Assembly: GCF_000163295.1 (NCBI RefSeq)
Contig: NZ_GG700527.1
Span: forward strand, 1-50,057
From: Anaerococcus vaginalis ATCC 51170
GTDB taxonomy: Bacteria; Bacillota; Clostridia; Tissierellales; Peptoniphilaceae
Length of the DNA: 50,057 nt
Reading direction: 5' to 3'
A program made the translations under genes and the position numbers. A model generated the notes under the pieces. It searched no databases and was not told the DNA's origin. It saw only the letters and a list, made by a program, of their open reading frames with translations. Numbering within the stretch: position 1 is the first letter of the stretch; each line of letters opens with the position of its first letter. This document shows, in pieces, positions 33,186 through 40,834 of this stretch.

Positions 33186-35006
33186 ATGTGCGGAATAGTA
33201 TGTTATAAGGGAAGGCTAAATGCCAGAGAAGTTATTATGGATGGTCTTGAAAGGCTTGAATATAGGGGATATGATTCGGCGGGAATTTCCCTTATTGATG
33301 GTGGTTTAATTAAAACTGTCAAAAAAAGTGGCAAGGTTAAAGTTTTAAAAGACGAGCTTTCAAAAAATCCTATCGATGGAAATATCGGGATTGGCCATAT
33401 TAGATGGGCAACTCACGGTGGCCCTTCAGATATAAATTCTCATCCACATCTTTCAAATAATGGGAAAATTTCTGTAGTTCATAATGGAATCATTGAAAAT
33501 TATAATGAGCTAAAGGAAAATCTCAAAAAAGAAGGATATAGCTTTAAGTCTGATACTGACACAGAAGTTGTTGCTGTTTTGATTGAAAAATATTATGAAG
33601 ATGATATTTTAGAGGCTGTAAAAAAAGCAAAAAATGACTTGAGAGGATCTTTTGCTCTTGGAATTTTGTGCCAAGACGAAAGCGATAGACTTATAGTTTT
33701 AAGGGAAGAAAGTCCTCTTGTTTTGGGAAAAACAGATGACGGCATTCTTGCAGCAAGCGACCTTCCTTCAATTATAAAATATACAAAAGATGTAATTTAT
33801 CTTGAAAATGGAGATTTGGTTGATATTAAGGGCGAATCTTTTACAATTTATGATAGAAATTTCCAAAAAATCCAAAGAAAAATTTCAAAAGTTGATTTTT
33901 CTTTTGAAGATTCAACTAAGGAAGGCTTTGATCATTTTATGATTAAAGAAATTTTTGACCAACCAAAGGCGATTTCTGATACAATCAGATTTAAAATGAC
34001 TGATGAAATGATAGATTTTAAAGAAAATTCCTTTAGCAAAAAAGAAATTGAAAATTTCAATAAAATTTATATAGTTGCTTGCGGAACAGCTTATCATGCA
34101 GGTCTTGTTGGTGCCTATGCTTTGGAAAAATTTGCAAAAATTCCTGTAATTTGTGATATTGCAAGTGAATTTAGGTACAATGATCCTTTTATTGACGAAA
34201 ATACTTTGATGATTTTGGTAAGCCAATCTGGAGAAACTGCCGATACTCTTGCAGCTTTAAGACTTGGAAAGAAAAAGGGAGCAAAAACTTTGGTTTTGAC
34301 AAATGTAGTTGCATCATCTCTTGATAGGGAAGCTGACAAAACCATTTATTGTTATGCAGGGCCAGAAATTGCAGTAGCATCAACCAAGGCTTATACAACA
34401 CAAATAATTTCTCTTTATATGCTTGCCCTAGATTTTTCTTTAAAACTTGGAACAATTGATGAAGAAAAATACAAGGAAATAATTTCAGAAATGAAAAAAA
34501 TTCCTGAAAAAATAAAAGAAATTTTGGACGACAGTGAAAAAATAAAAGCTTATGCAAAAGAGATAAAAGATTTTGATTCTATGTTTTATATAGGACGTTG
34601 TCTTGATTATAAATCTGTAATTGAAGGTTCTTTGAAATTAAAAGAAGTTTCTTATATTCACTCTGAGGCTTTGGCTGCAGGGGAGTTAAAACATGGAACA
34701 ATAGCTTTGATTGAAGAAGGAACACCGGTTGTAGTAGTGGCAAGTCAAGAAAATATAATGGAAAAAACCATATCAAATGTGAAAGAAATCATTTCAAGAG
34801 GAGCAAATATTTTTTCGATTTCAAAAAAAGATGATCATTTAAAAGAAATTTCTAATCTTACTTTTGAATTGCCAAAGACAATTGACCCTCTTTATCCAGT
34901 TTTATCCGTTATTCCTCAACAAATTTTGGCATATTATGTTTCATGTGCAAAAGGACTTGATGTTGATAAGCCTAGAAATTTAGCTAAATCAGTAACGGTA
35001 GAATAA
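33186..35006 (+). CDS. glmS: Glutamine--fructose-6-phosphate aminotransferase (isomerizing)
   Basis: This enzyme makes glucosamine-6-phosphate from fructose-6-phosphate and glutamine, the first committed step of UDP-GlcNAc and peptidoglycan synthesis. Its 606 residues are standard. The N-terminal glutamine amidotransferase has nucleophile Cys2 (MCGIVCYKGR), GIGHIRWATHGGPSDINSHP near 66-85, and NGIIENYNELK near 95. Two SIS isomerase domains follow (VACGTAYHAG near 297; SQSGETADTLAAL near 345). The C-terminus is DKPRNLAKSVTVE. AGGAGG precedes ATG. Expression is controlled by the ribozyme in its leader. Confidence 0.97.
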   Translation: MCGIVCYKGRLNAREVIMDGLERLEYRGYDSAGISLIDGGLIKTVKKSGKVKVLKDELSKNPIDGNIGIGHIRWATHGGPSDINSHPHLSNNGKISVVHNGIIENYNELKENLKKEGYSFKSDTDTEVVAVLIEKYYEDDILEAVKKAKNDLRGSFALGILCQDESDRLIVLREESPLVLGKTDDGILAASDLPSIIKYTKDVIYLENGDLVDIKGESFTIYDRNFQKIQRKISKVDFSFEDSTKEGFDHFMIKEIFDQPKAISDTIRFKMTDEMIDFKENSFSKKEIENFNKIYIVACGTAYHAGLVGAYALEKFAKIPVICDIASEFRYNDPFIDENTLMILVSQSGETADTLAALRLGKKKGAKTLVLTNVVASSLDREADKTIYCYAGPEIAVASTKAYTTQIISLYMLALDFSLKLGTIDEEKYKEIISEMKKIPEKIKEILDDSEKIKAYAKEIKDFDSMFYIGRCLDYKSVIEGSLKLKEVSYIHSEALAAGELKHGTIALIEEGTPVVVVASQENIMEKTISNVKEIISRGANIFSISKKDDHLKEISNLTFELPKTIDPLYPVLSVIPQQILAYYVSCAKGLDVDKPRNLAKSVTVE

Positions 35007-35064
35007 CTTGCACAAATAATTAAATACAGTATATTATAAATGAATTTATTTTACCAAAACCATG

Positions 35065-35088
35065 AGAAGCCTTAGGGCTTCTTTTTTT
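35065..35088 (+). terminator. Terminator of glmS
   Basis: The stem AGAAGCC / GGCTTCT with a TTAG loop runs into a T7 tract. Confidence 0.9.
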
Positions 35089-35226
35089 ATTTTAAAATAT
35101 TTTTTAATTTCGATTTTTATATAAAAAGACCGATAAATTATTTTTAATCTTTATAAAGAAAAGCTTGAAATTACGGTATTTTTATTTATAATATCCTAAA
35201 TTAATTAATAAAAATTAAAAAAAGAC

Positions 35227-35255
35227 TTGACAGGATTTTTTAATGATAGTATTAT
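35227..35255 (+). promoter_or_regulatory. Promoter of the methionine T-box operon
   Basis: TTGACA at 35227-35232 and TATTAT at 35250-35255 are spaced 17 bp, about 20 nt before the T-box leader. Confidence 0.88.
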
Positions 35256-35279
35256 TGACTTATCAAATAGATTTTAAAA

Positions 35280-35528
35280 ACCAGATAAAGAGAAGAGTAG
35301 TCGTATGGATTATTGTACAGAGAGCCCTGTTTAGCTGAGAGGGGTGAATAAAAAGTGTGATGAAGATGGTCTCAGATGGGATAAGTCGATATTTAGACTT
35401 ATACGGGAACTCCCGTTATAGAGTTAGGATATGATAGTATCTGAAGAGGCATTTTTTAGTGCAAAAAAGGTGGTAACGCGGAAAAATTTCGTCCTTATTG
35501 TAGTTTATCTACAGTAAGGACTTTTTAT
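35280..35528 (+). promoter_or_regulatory. T-box riboswitch, probably methionine-specific
   Basis: Stem I carries the AGAGAG segment near 35319 and the GCTGAGAGGGG apical element near 35334. The T-box sequence AAGGTGGTAACGCGG is at 35467-35481. The terminator is a 13-bp stem (35491-35503 / 35509-35521) plus T5. Specifier candidates on the 3' side of Stem I read ATG (35360-35362 or 35366-35368). Uncharged tRNA-Met would stabilise the antiterminator and turn on the downstream met transport genes, whose function agrees with a Met specifier. Confidence 0.9.
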
Positions 35529-35561
35529 TTTGCATAAATTTAGAAAGGAAAGGTTTTGGAA

Positions 35562-36779
35562 ATGACAAACATAAGTACAAAAGAGATTAAAAATTTGGTA
35601 AAGGAAAATTTAGATTTTGCAAAAAAAATCAAAAATTATTTACACGAAAATCCAGAGCTTTCAAGCAAGGAATTTGAAACTCGCAAATTTTTAATAAATG
35701 AGTGCAAAAAAATTGGTTTGGAAGTTGAAGAAGTAGAAAATTCTACAGGCTTTGTGGCAATTCTTGATACAAAAAGACAAGGTGAAATTTTGGGACTTAG
35801 AACTGATATAGATGCTCTTCCAATTTTTGAAAATGAAGAAAATTTAAAGGGAAAAAAAGAAGTTGTATCAAAAAATCCTGGCGTGATGCACGCTTGTGGC
35901 CACGATTTTCACATGGCTCTTATCCTTACAAGTGCAAAAATTCTTTCAGAAATAAAAAATAACTTAAATGGAAAAATTTATTTTATTTTTGAAGAAGGCG
36001 AAGAAACAGGAGCTGGAATTTATCCAATGGTTAAGCATTTAAAAAATATAAAATTTGATGCAATTTATGGAAATCATATTGATACAGAAATTCCTACAGG
36101 AAAATTTGCCATTTCCAAAGGAAAAGTTTATGCAGGCTGTGCAGGGGTTGATTTTGATGTAATCGGAAAAGGCGGTCACGGCTCAAGGCCTGATTTGTTA
36201 ATTTCTCCAATAAATGCCCTTGTTGCAATTATAAATAACCTAAACCAAACTTGGGCAAGCGGACTTGATCCAAATGAAATTGTAACTTTAGGAATTGGAT
36301 CAATAAATGCAGGTTTTGCTTCAAATGTAATTCCTGATAAGGCAAATTTAAAGGCGACTTTGAGATTTTTTGAAGATGAAGTTGGAGAAAAAGCCTTGGA
36401 AAAATTAAAAAATATAGTAGAAAAAACTGCAAGTATTTATGATTGCAAGGTTAAATTTAACGATTATACAAGAATAGTTGCCTATCCAGTTATAAATGAT
36501 GAAAATATTTCGGAATTTACAAGATTTTCTTTGGATGAAATTTTTCCAAATGCAAGAGTTGATGAAGAAATTTCTTTTGGCTCTGAATCATTTTATGGCT
36601 ATGGGAAAATTGCTCCAAGTGTTTTTGTAAAAATTGGTGTAAAAAATGAAGAAAAAGGATGTGGAGCGGGAGCTCACACTGAAAAATTTGATGTAGACAA
36701 CGAAGGTCTTTATTATGGACTAGCTTGTGCCTTAAATTTTTTAATAAATTTTGATAGAAAAGAGAGAAATGATGATTGA
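35562..36779 (+). CDS. M20 family metallo-amidohydrolase (N-acyl-amino-acid deacylase)
   Basis: The 405-residue peptidase M20D protein is related to hippurate hydrolase and N-acetyl amino acid deacetylases. The metal-binding motifs are MHACGHDFHMA near residues 107-117, EEGEETGAG near 142-150 and GNHIDTEIP near 168-176; a terminal AHTEKFD is near 372. The lid dimerization domain lies between. The frame opens at TTG 35556, but AAAGG sits only 2 nt from it and 8 nt from ATG 35562, so ATG is chosen. It is the first gene under the Met T-box and overlaps metN by 8 nt, so its natural substrate may be an N-acylated methionine (inference). Confidence 0.88.
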   Translation: MTNISTKEIKNLVKENLDFAKKIKNYLHENPELSSKEFETRKFLINECKKIGLEVEEVENSTGFVAILDTKRQGEILGLRTDIDALPIFENEENLKGKKEVVSKNPGVMHACGHDFHMALILTSAKILSEIKNNLNGKIYFIFEEGEETGAGIYPMVKHLKNIKFDAIYGNHIDTEIPTGKFAISKGKVYAGCAGVDFDVIGKGGHGSRPDLLISPINALVAIINNLNQTWASGLDPNEIVTLGIGSINAGFASNVIPDKANLKATLRFFEDEVGEKALEKLKNIVEKTASIYDCKVKFNDYTRIVAYPVINDENISEFTRFSLDEIFPNARVDEEISFGSESFYGYGKIAPSVFVKIGVKNEEKGCGAGAHTEKFDVDNEGLYYGLACALNFLINFDRKERNDD

Positions 36780-37800
36780 ACTAAAAAATATAAGCGTAGA
36801 CTTTGATGGTTTTAAAGCGGTTGATGGTGTTAGTCTTAAAATTGAAAAGGCTGATGCCTTTGGCATAGTTGGATTTTCTGGAGCTGGGAAATCAACTCTT
36901 GTAAGGTGCATAAATCTTTTGCAAAAACCATCTGAAGGAGAGGTTTTGATAAAGGGAGAAAATCTTTTGAACTTATCTGAAAAAGATTTGAGAAAAAGAC
37001 GTAAAAAAATCGGCATGATTTTCCAACACTTTAATCTTTTGAACAATCTTTCAGTAATTGATAATGTAATTTTTCCAATAAGAAAGGAAAAAATTACAAA
37101 AGAAGAAAAAATTCAAAAAGCAAAAAAGCTTTTAGATTTGGTTGGTATTGGAGATAAGGCAAAATCTTTTCCAAGAGAACTATCTGGTGGACAAAAACAA
37201 AGGTGTGCCATAGCAAGAGCCCTTGCATCTGATCCAGAAATTTTACTTTGCGATGAGGCAACAAGCGCCCTTGATCCAAAAACTACCAAGCAAATTTTAA
37301 AACTTTTGGGAGAAATCAAAGAAAAAATTGGAATAACAATTGTAATAATCACTCATCAAATGGAAGTTGTAAAAGATCTTTGCAACAAGGTTGCGGTAAT
37401 GCAAGATGGAAAAGTGATTGAAAAAGGCACAACTCTTGAAATTTTTTCAAATCCAAGACACAAACTCACAAAAGATTTTGTAGAAACTTCAACAAATGTA
37501 AATCAAACACTAGAAGAGGTAAAAAACAATCTGGGAGTTTTGAAAAAAGATGAATTTTTAGTAAAACTTTCTTATGTTGGAGAAGCTACAACTCAGCCAG
37601 TTATAAATGAAATTTATGAAAAATTTAAGGTCAAAACCAATGTTTTGGCAGGAAACATAGAATTTATTACAAATGTTCCAGTCGGAAATCTTATAGTAAC
37701 TTTTAAGGCAGAAAGAGAAAATATCGACAAGGCGATTGAATATTTAATAGCCTGCAGAACAAATGTACAACTTTTAGGAGATAGTAATGGGATACTTTGA
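36772..37800 (+). CDS. metN: Methionine ABC transporter ATP-binding protein
   Basis: The 342 residues hold the ABC ATPase motifs: Walker A GFSGAGKST (near 36-44), signature LSGGQKQR (near 136-143), Walker B LLCDEATSALD (near 156-166), and the H-loop in ITHQMEVV. A C-terminal NIL/ACT-like domain (about 265-340) binds methionine and feeds back on transport. The frame reaches back to 36751. Two ATGs, at 36769 and 36772, follow GAGAG, and spacing favours 36772. It overlaps the amidohydrolase gene by 8 nt and metI by 14 nt. Confidence 0.94.
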   Translation: MIELKNISVDFDGFKAVDGVSLKIEKADAFGIVGFSGAGKSTLVRCINLLQKPSEGEVLIKGENLLNLSEKDLRKRRKKIGMIFQHFNLLNNLSVIDNVIFPIRKEKITKEEKIQKAKKLLDLVGIGDKAKSFPRELSGGQKQRCAIARALASDPEILLCDEATSALDPKTTKQILKLLGEIKEKIGITIVIITHQMEVVKDLCNKVAVMQDGKVIEKGTTLEIFSNPRHKLTKDFVETSTNVNQTLEEVKNNLGVLKKDEFLVKLSYVGEATTQPVINEIYEKFKVKTNVLAGNIEFITNVPVGNLIVTFKAERENIDKAIEYLIACRTNVQLLGDSNGIL

Positions 37801-38452
37801 TTATGCACTTTCAATAAAAGATAGGATTTTTGAAGATATTGGACTTACCTTTTATATGCTATTTTTATCAGCCATATTTTCAGGGATTTTTGGACTAATA
37901 ATAGGAGTAATACTTGTAGTTACAAATGATGGAGGAATTTTAGAAAACAAAAAAATTTATAGCATTTTGGATAAGATAACAAATCTTTTTCGTGCAGTTC
38001 CTTTCATAATTTTACTTGCAGTAATTAGTCCTATAACAAATTTAATTGTAAGAACGAGGATTGGACCGACAGCTGCAATAGTTCCTTTAGTTTTTTCTTG
38101 CGTGCCATTTTTTGCAAAGCAAGTTGAGCAAGCTCTTGCAGAAGTTGATAGAGGAGTAATAGAGGCGGCGGAAGCTATGGGAAATTCTCCCTTTGAAATT
38201 ATAACAGCAGTTTATTTAAGAGAAGGACTTCCATCGCTTGTAAGAGCTTCATCAATAACTTTGATTTCGCTTTTGGGACTTACAGCGATGGCTGGAACAA
38301 TTGGAGCAGGAGGGATAGGAAATCTTGCGATAGCAGTAGGATACAACAGATACAAAAACGACGTAGTTATTATATCTGTAATAGTTATTTTGATAATTGT
38401 CTATGCCATCCAAGGCATCGCCAATTTAATTATAAAAAAGACATCACATTAA
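37787..38452 (+). CDS. metI: Methionine ABC transporter permease
   Basis: The 221-residue membrane permease of the MetNIQ importer has five or so transmembrane segments and the ATPase-coupling EAA-type loop EAAEAMGNSPFEIITAV (near 126-142), followed by GTIGAGGIGNLAI (near 170-182). It starts inside the end of metN, with AGGAG 6 nt before ATG. The length is normal for MetI. Confidence 0.94.
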   Translation: MGYFDYALSIKDRIFEDIGLTFYMLFLSAIFSGIFGLIIGVILVVTNDGGILENKKIYSILDKITNLFRAVPFIILLAVISPITNLIVRTRIGPTAAIVPLVFSCVPFFAKQVEQALAEVDRGVIEAAEAMGNSPFEIITAVYLREGLPSLVRASSITLISLLGLTAMAGTIGAGGIGNLAIAVGYNRYKNDVVIISVIVILIIVYAIQGIANLIIKKTSH

Positions 38453-38471
38453 AAATATTAGGAGGAAAATG

Positions 38472-39344
38472 ATGAAAAATTTAAAGAAAATTGCCCTAGG
38501 CTTGTCACTTGTACTAGCTTTAACAGGATGTGGAAATAAAAAAGAAGATACAAATTCAAATTCATCTGCATCAAATCAAGCAAAAAGTGAAGACAGATTT
38601 GCCGATGCAAAAGAAATCAAAATAGGAGTTTGTGGCGAAAAAAATGAAGTTTTAGAAGATGTGGCAAAAAGATTTGAAAAAGATACGGGAAAGAAAATAA
38701 AAATCGTACCATTTTCAGATTATAACCAACCAAATGAAGCGTTAAATTCTGGAGATATTGATATAAATTCTTTCCAACACAAAAAATTCTTGGAAGATTA
38801 TAATAAATCACACAAAACAGATATAGTTTCAGTTGGAGACACCTTGCTTGCACCAATGGGAATATATTCTGACAAAATAAAAGATGTAAAAGAAATAAAA
38901 GATGGGGATAAAATTGCAATTCCAAACGATCCAACAAATGGAGCAAGAGCACTTTTTCTTTTACAATCAGCAGGATTAATAGAAGTTGAAGGAAAAGAAG
39001 GAGATGCAATTACTCTTGATAATATCAAAAAAAATCCAAAAAATTTGGAAATAATTGAACTTGATGCAAGCCAAACAGCAAGAAATCTTACAGAAGTTGC
39101 CGCATCAGTTATAAATTCTGGTATGGCAGTAGATGCTGGATTTATTCCGACAGAAGATTCAATTTATTTAGAAGATAAAGACGATCCAGCAAAAGCAATT
39201 TATGTAAATATATTTGCAGCAAGAAAAGAAGACAAAGATTCAAAAACATTAGAAAATTTTGTAAAAAATTATTATCAAACAGAAGAAACTAAAAAATTAA
39301 TAGAAAAAGAAACAAAGGGATCAGAAATCCCAGCTTGGAAATAA
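38472..39344 (+). CDS. metQ: Methionine-binding lipoprotein, copy 1
   Basis: The 290-residue NlpA/MetQ-family substrate-binding lipoprotein has a signal peptide with lipobox LTGC (Cys20) and a low-complexity Ser/Asn linker. The mature domain begins KEIKIGVCGEKNEVLEDVAK. Binding-site segments PFSDYNQPNEALNSGDIDIN and NDPTNGARALFLLQSAGLI match the family. ATG codons lie at 38469 and 38472; GGAGG is 3 nt from the first and 6 nt from the second, so the second is used. It is followed by a paralogue after 16 nt. Confidence 0.94.
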   Translation: MKNLKKIALGLSLVLALTGCGNKKEDTNSNSSASNQAKSEDRFADAKEIKIGVCGEKNEVLEDVAKRFEKDTGKKIKIVPFSDYNQPNEALNSGDIDINSFQHKKFLEDYNKSHKTDIVSVGDTLLAPMGIYSDKIKDVKEIKDGDKIAIPNDPTNGARALFLLQSAGLIEVEGKEGDAITLDNIKKNPKNLEIIELDASQTARNLTEVAASVINSGMAVDAGFIPTEDSIYLEDKDDPAKAIYVNIFAARKEDKDSKTLENFVKNYYQTEETKKLIEKETKGSEIPAWK

Positions 39345-39360
39345 AAAAAGGAGATAAAAA

Positions 39361-40206
39361 ATGAAAAAAATAGGAAAAATTGCTTTAGGACTTGCCCTAC
39401 TCCTAGGACTTAGCTCATGTGGAAACAAGGAAGAAAAAAATACATCAAATTCAAACGAAAAAGCAAAAGAAAAACAAAGCATAAAAATCGGTGTGGTTGG
39501 AGAATATAACGACGTATTAAATGAAGTTATAAAAAGATACGAAGAAAAAACAGGAAATGATGTAGAGCTTGTAGTTTTTACAGATTATAACCAACCAAAT
39601 GAGGCTTTGGAATCTGGAAATATTGATTTGAATGCTTACCAACACAAAAAATTTCTAGAAGAATTTAACAAAGACCACAAGACAGACCTTGTTTCAATAG
39701 GAAATACAATGCTTGCACCACTTGGAATTTATTCCAAAAAATATAAATCACTAGACGAAGTAAAAGAAAATGACGAAATAGTAATTCCAAATGATGCATC
39801 AAATGGAGCAAGAGCCTTGTTTTTATTACAAGATGCAGGACTTATAAAAGTAAAAGGAGAAAAAGGCGATCCAGTAACAGTTGAAGATATTAAAGAAAAT
39901 ATAAAAAATTTAAAAATCACAGAAGTTGATGCAGCACAAACAGCAAGAAATCTTGATTCGGCTGCCCTTGCAATAGTAAATGATACATTCGCTCTAGATT
40001 CAAAAATTGCAACCGAATATCCAGCATTAAAATTTGAAGAATCAAAAGCAGATGACACAAACCCTTATGTGAATGTATTTGCAGCCAAAAAAGAAAGAAA
40101 AGACGAAAAAGTTTTAAATGATTTTGTGAAAAATTACTATCAAACAGATGATACAAAAAAAGACTACGAAAAACTAACAGGAGGAGCATGGATTCCTGCT
40201 TGGTAA
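39361..40206 (+). CDS. metQ: Methionine-binding lipoprotein, copy 2
   Basis: This second NlpA/MetQ protein has 281 residues, lipobox LSSC (Cys20) and the same binding blocks (VFTDYNQPNEALESGNIDLN; NDASNGARALFLLQDAGLI). It is clearly homologous to the preceding gene but diverged throughout, so this is an old tandem duplication. Sharing a single MetNI pair, the two may bind different forms of methionine (L-Met, D-Met, Met sulfoxide or peptides). AAAGGAG precedes ATG. It is the last gene of the T-box operon. Confidence 0.94.
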   Translation: MKKIGKIALGLALLLGLSSCGNKEEKNTSNSNEKAKEKQSIKIGVVGEYNDVLNEVIKRYEEKTGNDVELVVFTDYNQPNEALESGNIDLNAYQHKKFLEEFNKDHKTDLVSIGNTMLAPLGIYSKKYKSLDEVKENDEIVIPNDASNGARALFLLQDAGLIKVKGEKGDPVTVEDIKENIKNLKITEVDAAQTARNLDSAALAIVNDTFALDSKIATEYPALKFEESKADDTNPYVNVFAAKKERKDEKVLNDFVKNYYQTDDTKKDYEKLTGGAWIPAW

Positions 40207-40240
40207 AAAAATTAAATAAGACCCCCTTAAATATATATAG

Positions 40241-40268
40241 GCTATGAGTTTTGCTCATAGCTTTTTTA
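40241..40268 (+). terminator. Terminator of the met operon
   Basis: The 8-bp stem GCTATGAG / CTCATAGC with a 5-nt loop is followed by T6. Confidence 0.92.
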
Positions 40269-40318
40269 TTTTCAAAACCAAAAGAAATTTTGAGAATTTA
40301 ATAAAAAATTTTTTAATG

Positions 40319-40324
40319 TATAAT
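40319..40324 (+). promoter_or_regulatory. -10 element placed for leaderless transcription of the GNAT gene
   Basis: TATAAT ends 7 nt before the A of ATG 40331, so the expected transcription start coincides with the start codon. No Shine-Dalgarno lies between. The -35 is weak. Confidence 0.5.
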
Positions 40325-40330
40325 GGTTGT

Positions 40331-40834
40331 ATGAGAATAGCAGAAATTAAAGATTTAGATGAAATAATGGTAATAATAAATGATGGGAAAAAAGCCTTGA
40401 AAAAAGATGGAGTTGATCAATGGCAAAATGGACTTCCTGATAGAAAGGGGATTTTACAAAATATTTTGACGGGAGAAAGTTTTGTTTATGAAGAAGATGG
40501 AGAAATTTTAGCTTTTGCTTTTTTGAAAAAATCTTACGAAGAAGATTACAAAAATATTGAAAAGGATTTTAAAAATCATGGACCATTTTTTACTATTCAC
40601 AGATTGAGTGTTAAAGAAAGTGCAAAAGGTAAGGGCTTTGCTAATAGATTTTTTGAAGAAATTATTTCTTATGGGAAAAATTCAAAAATGAATTCGATTA
40701 GGATTGACACTCATCCTGATAATTTTAAAATGCAAAGTTTAATTAAAAAATTTTCTTTTGAAAAAATTGGAATTTGTACTGTTGATGACAAAATTAAAAG
40801 GTCTAAAAGATTTGTATATGAGTTGATTTTATGA
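40331..40834 (+). CDS. GNAT family N-acetyltransferase
   Basis: The 167-residue Gcn5-related acetyltransferase shows the acetyl-CoA pyrophosphate-binding loop in IHRLSVKESAKGKGFANRFF (near 97-116) and the downstream RIDTHPDNFKMQSLIKKF motif. The acceptor substrate is unknown. The open frame extends to 40244, but that part overlaps the met terminator. The first ATG with a promoter is 40331, which has no Shine-Dalgarno and may be leaderless. Its stop overlaps the helicase start (ATGA), so the two genes are coupled. Confidence 0.85.
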   Translation: MRIAEIKDLDEIMVIINDGKKALKKDGVDQWQNGLPDRKGILQNILTGESFVYEEDGEILAFAFLKKSYEEDYKNIEKDFKNHGPFFTIHRLSVKESAKGKGFANRFFEEIISYGKNSKMNSIRIDTHPDNFKMQSLIKKFSFEKIGICTVDDKIKRSKRFVYELIL

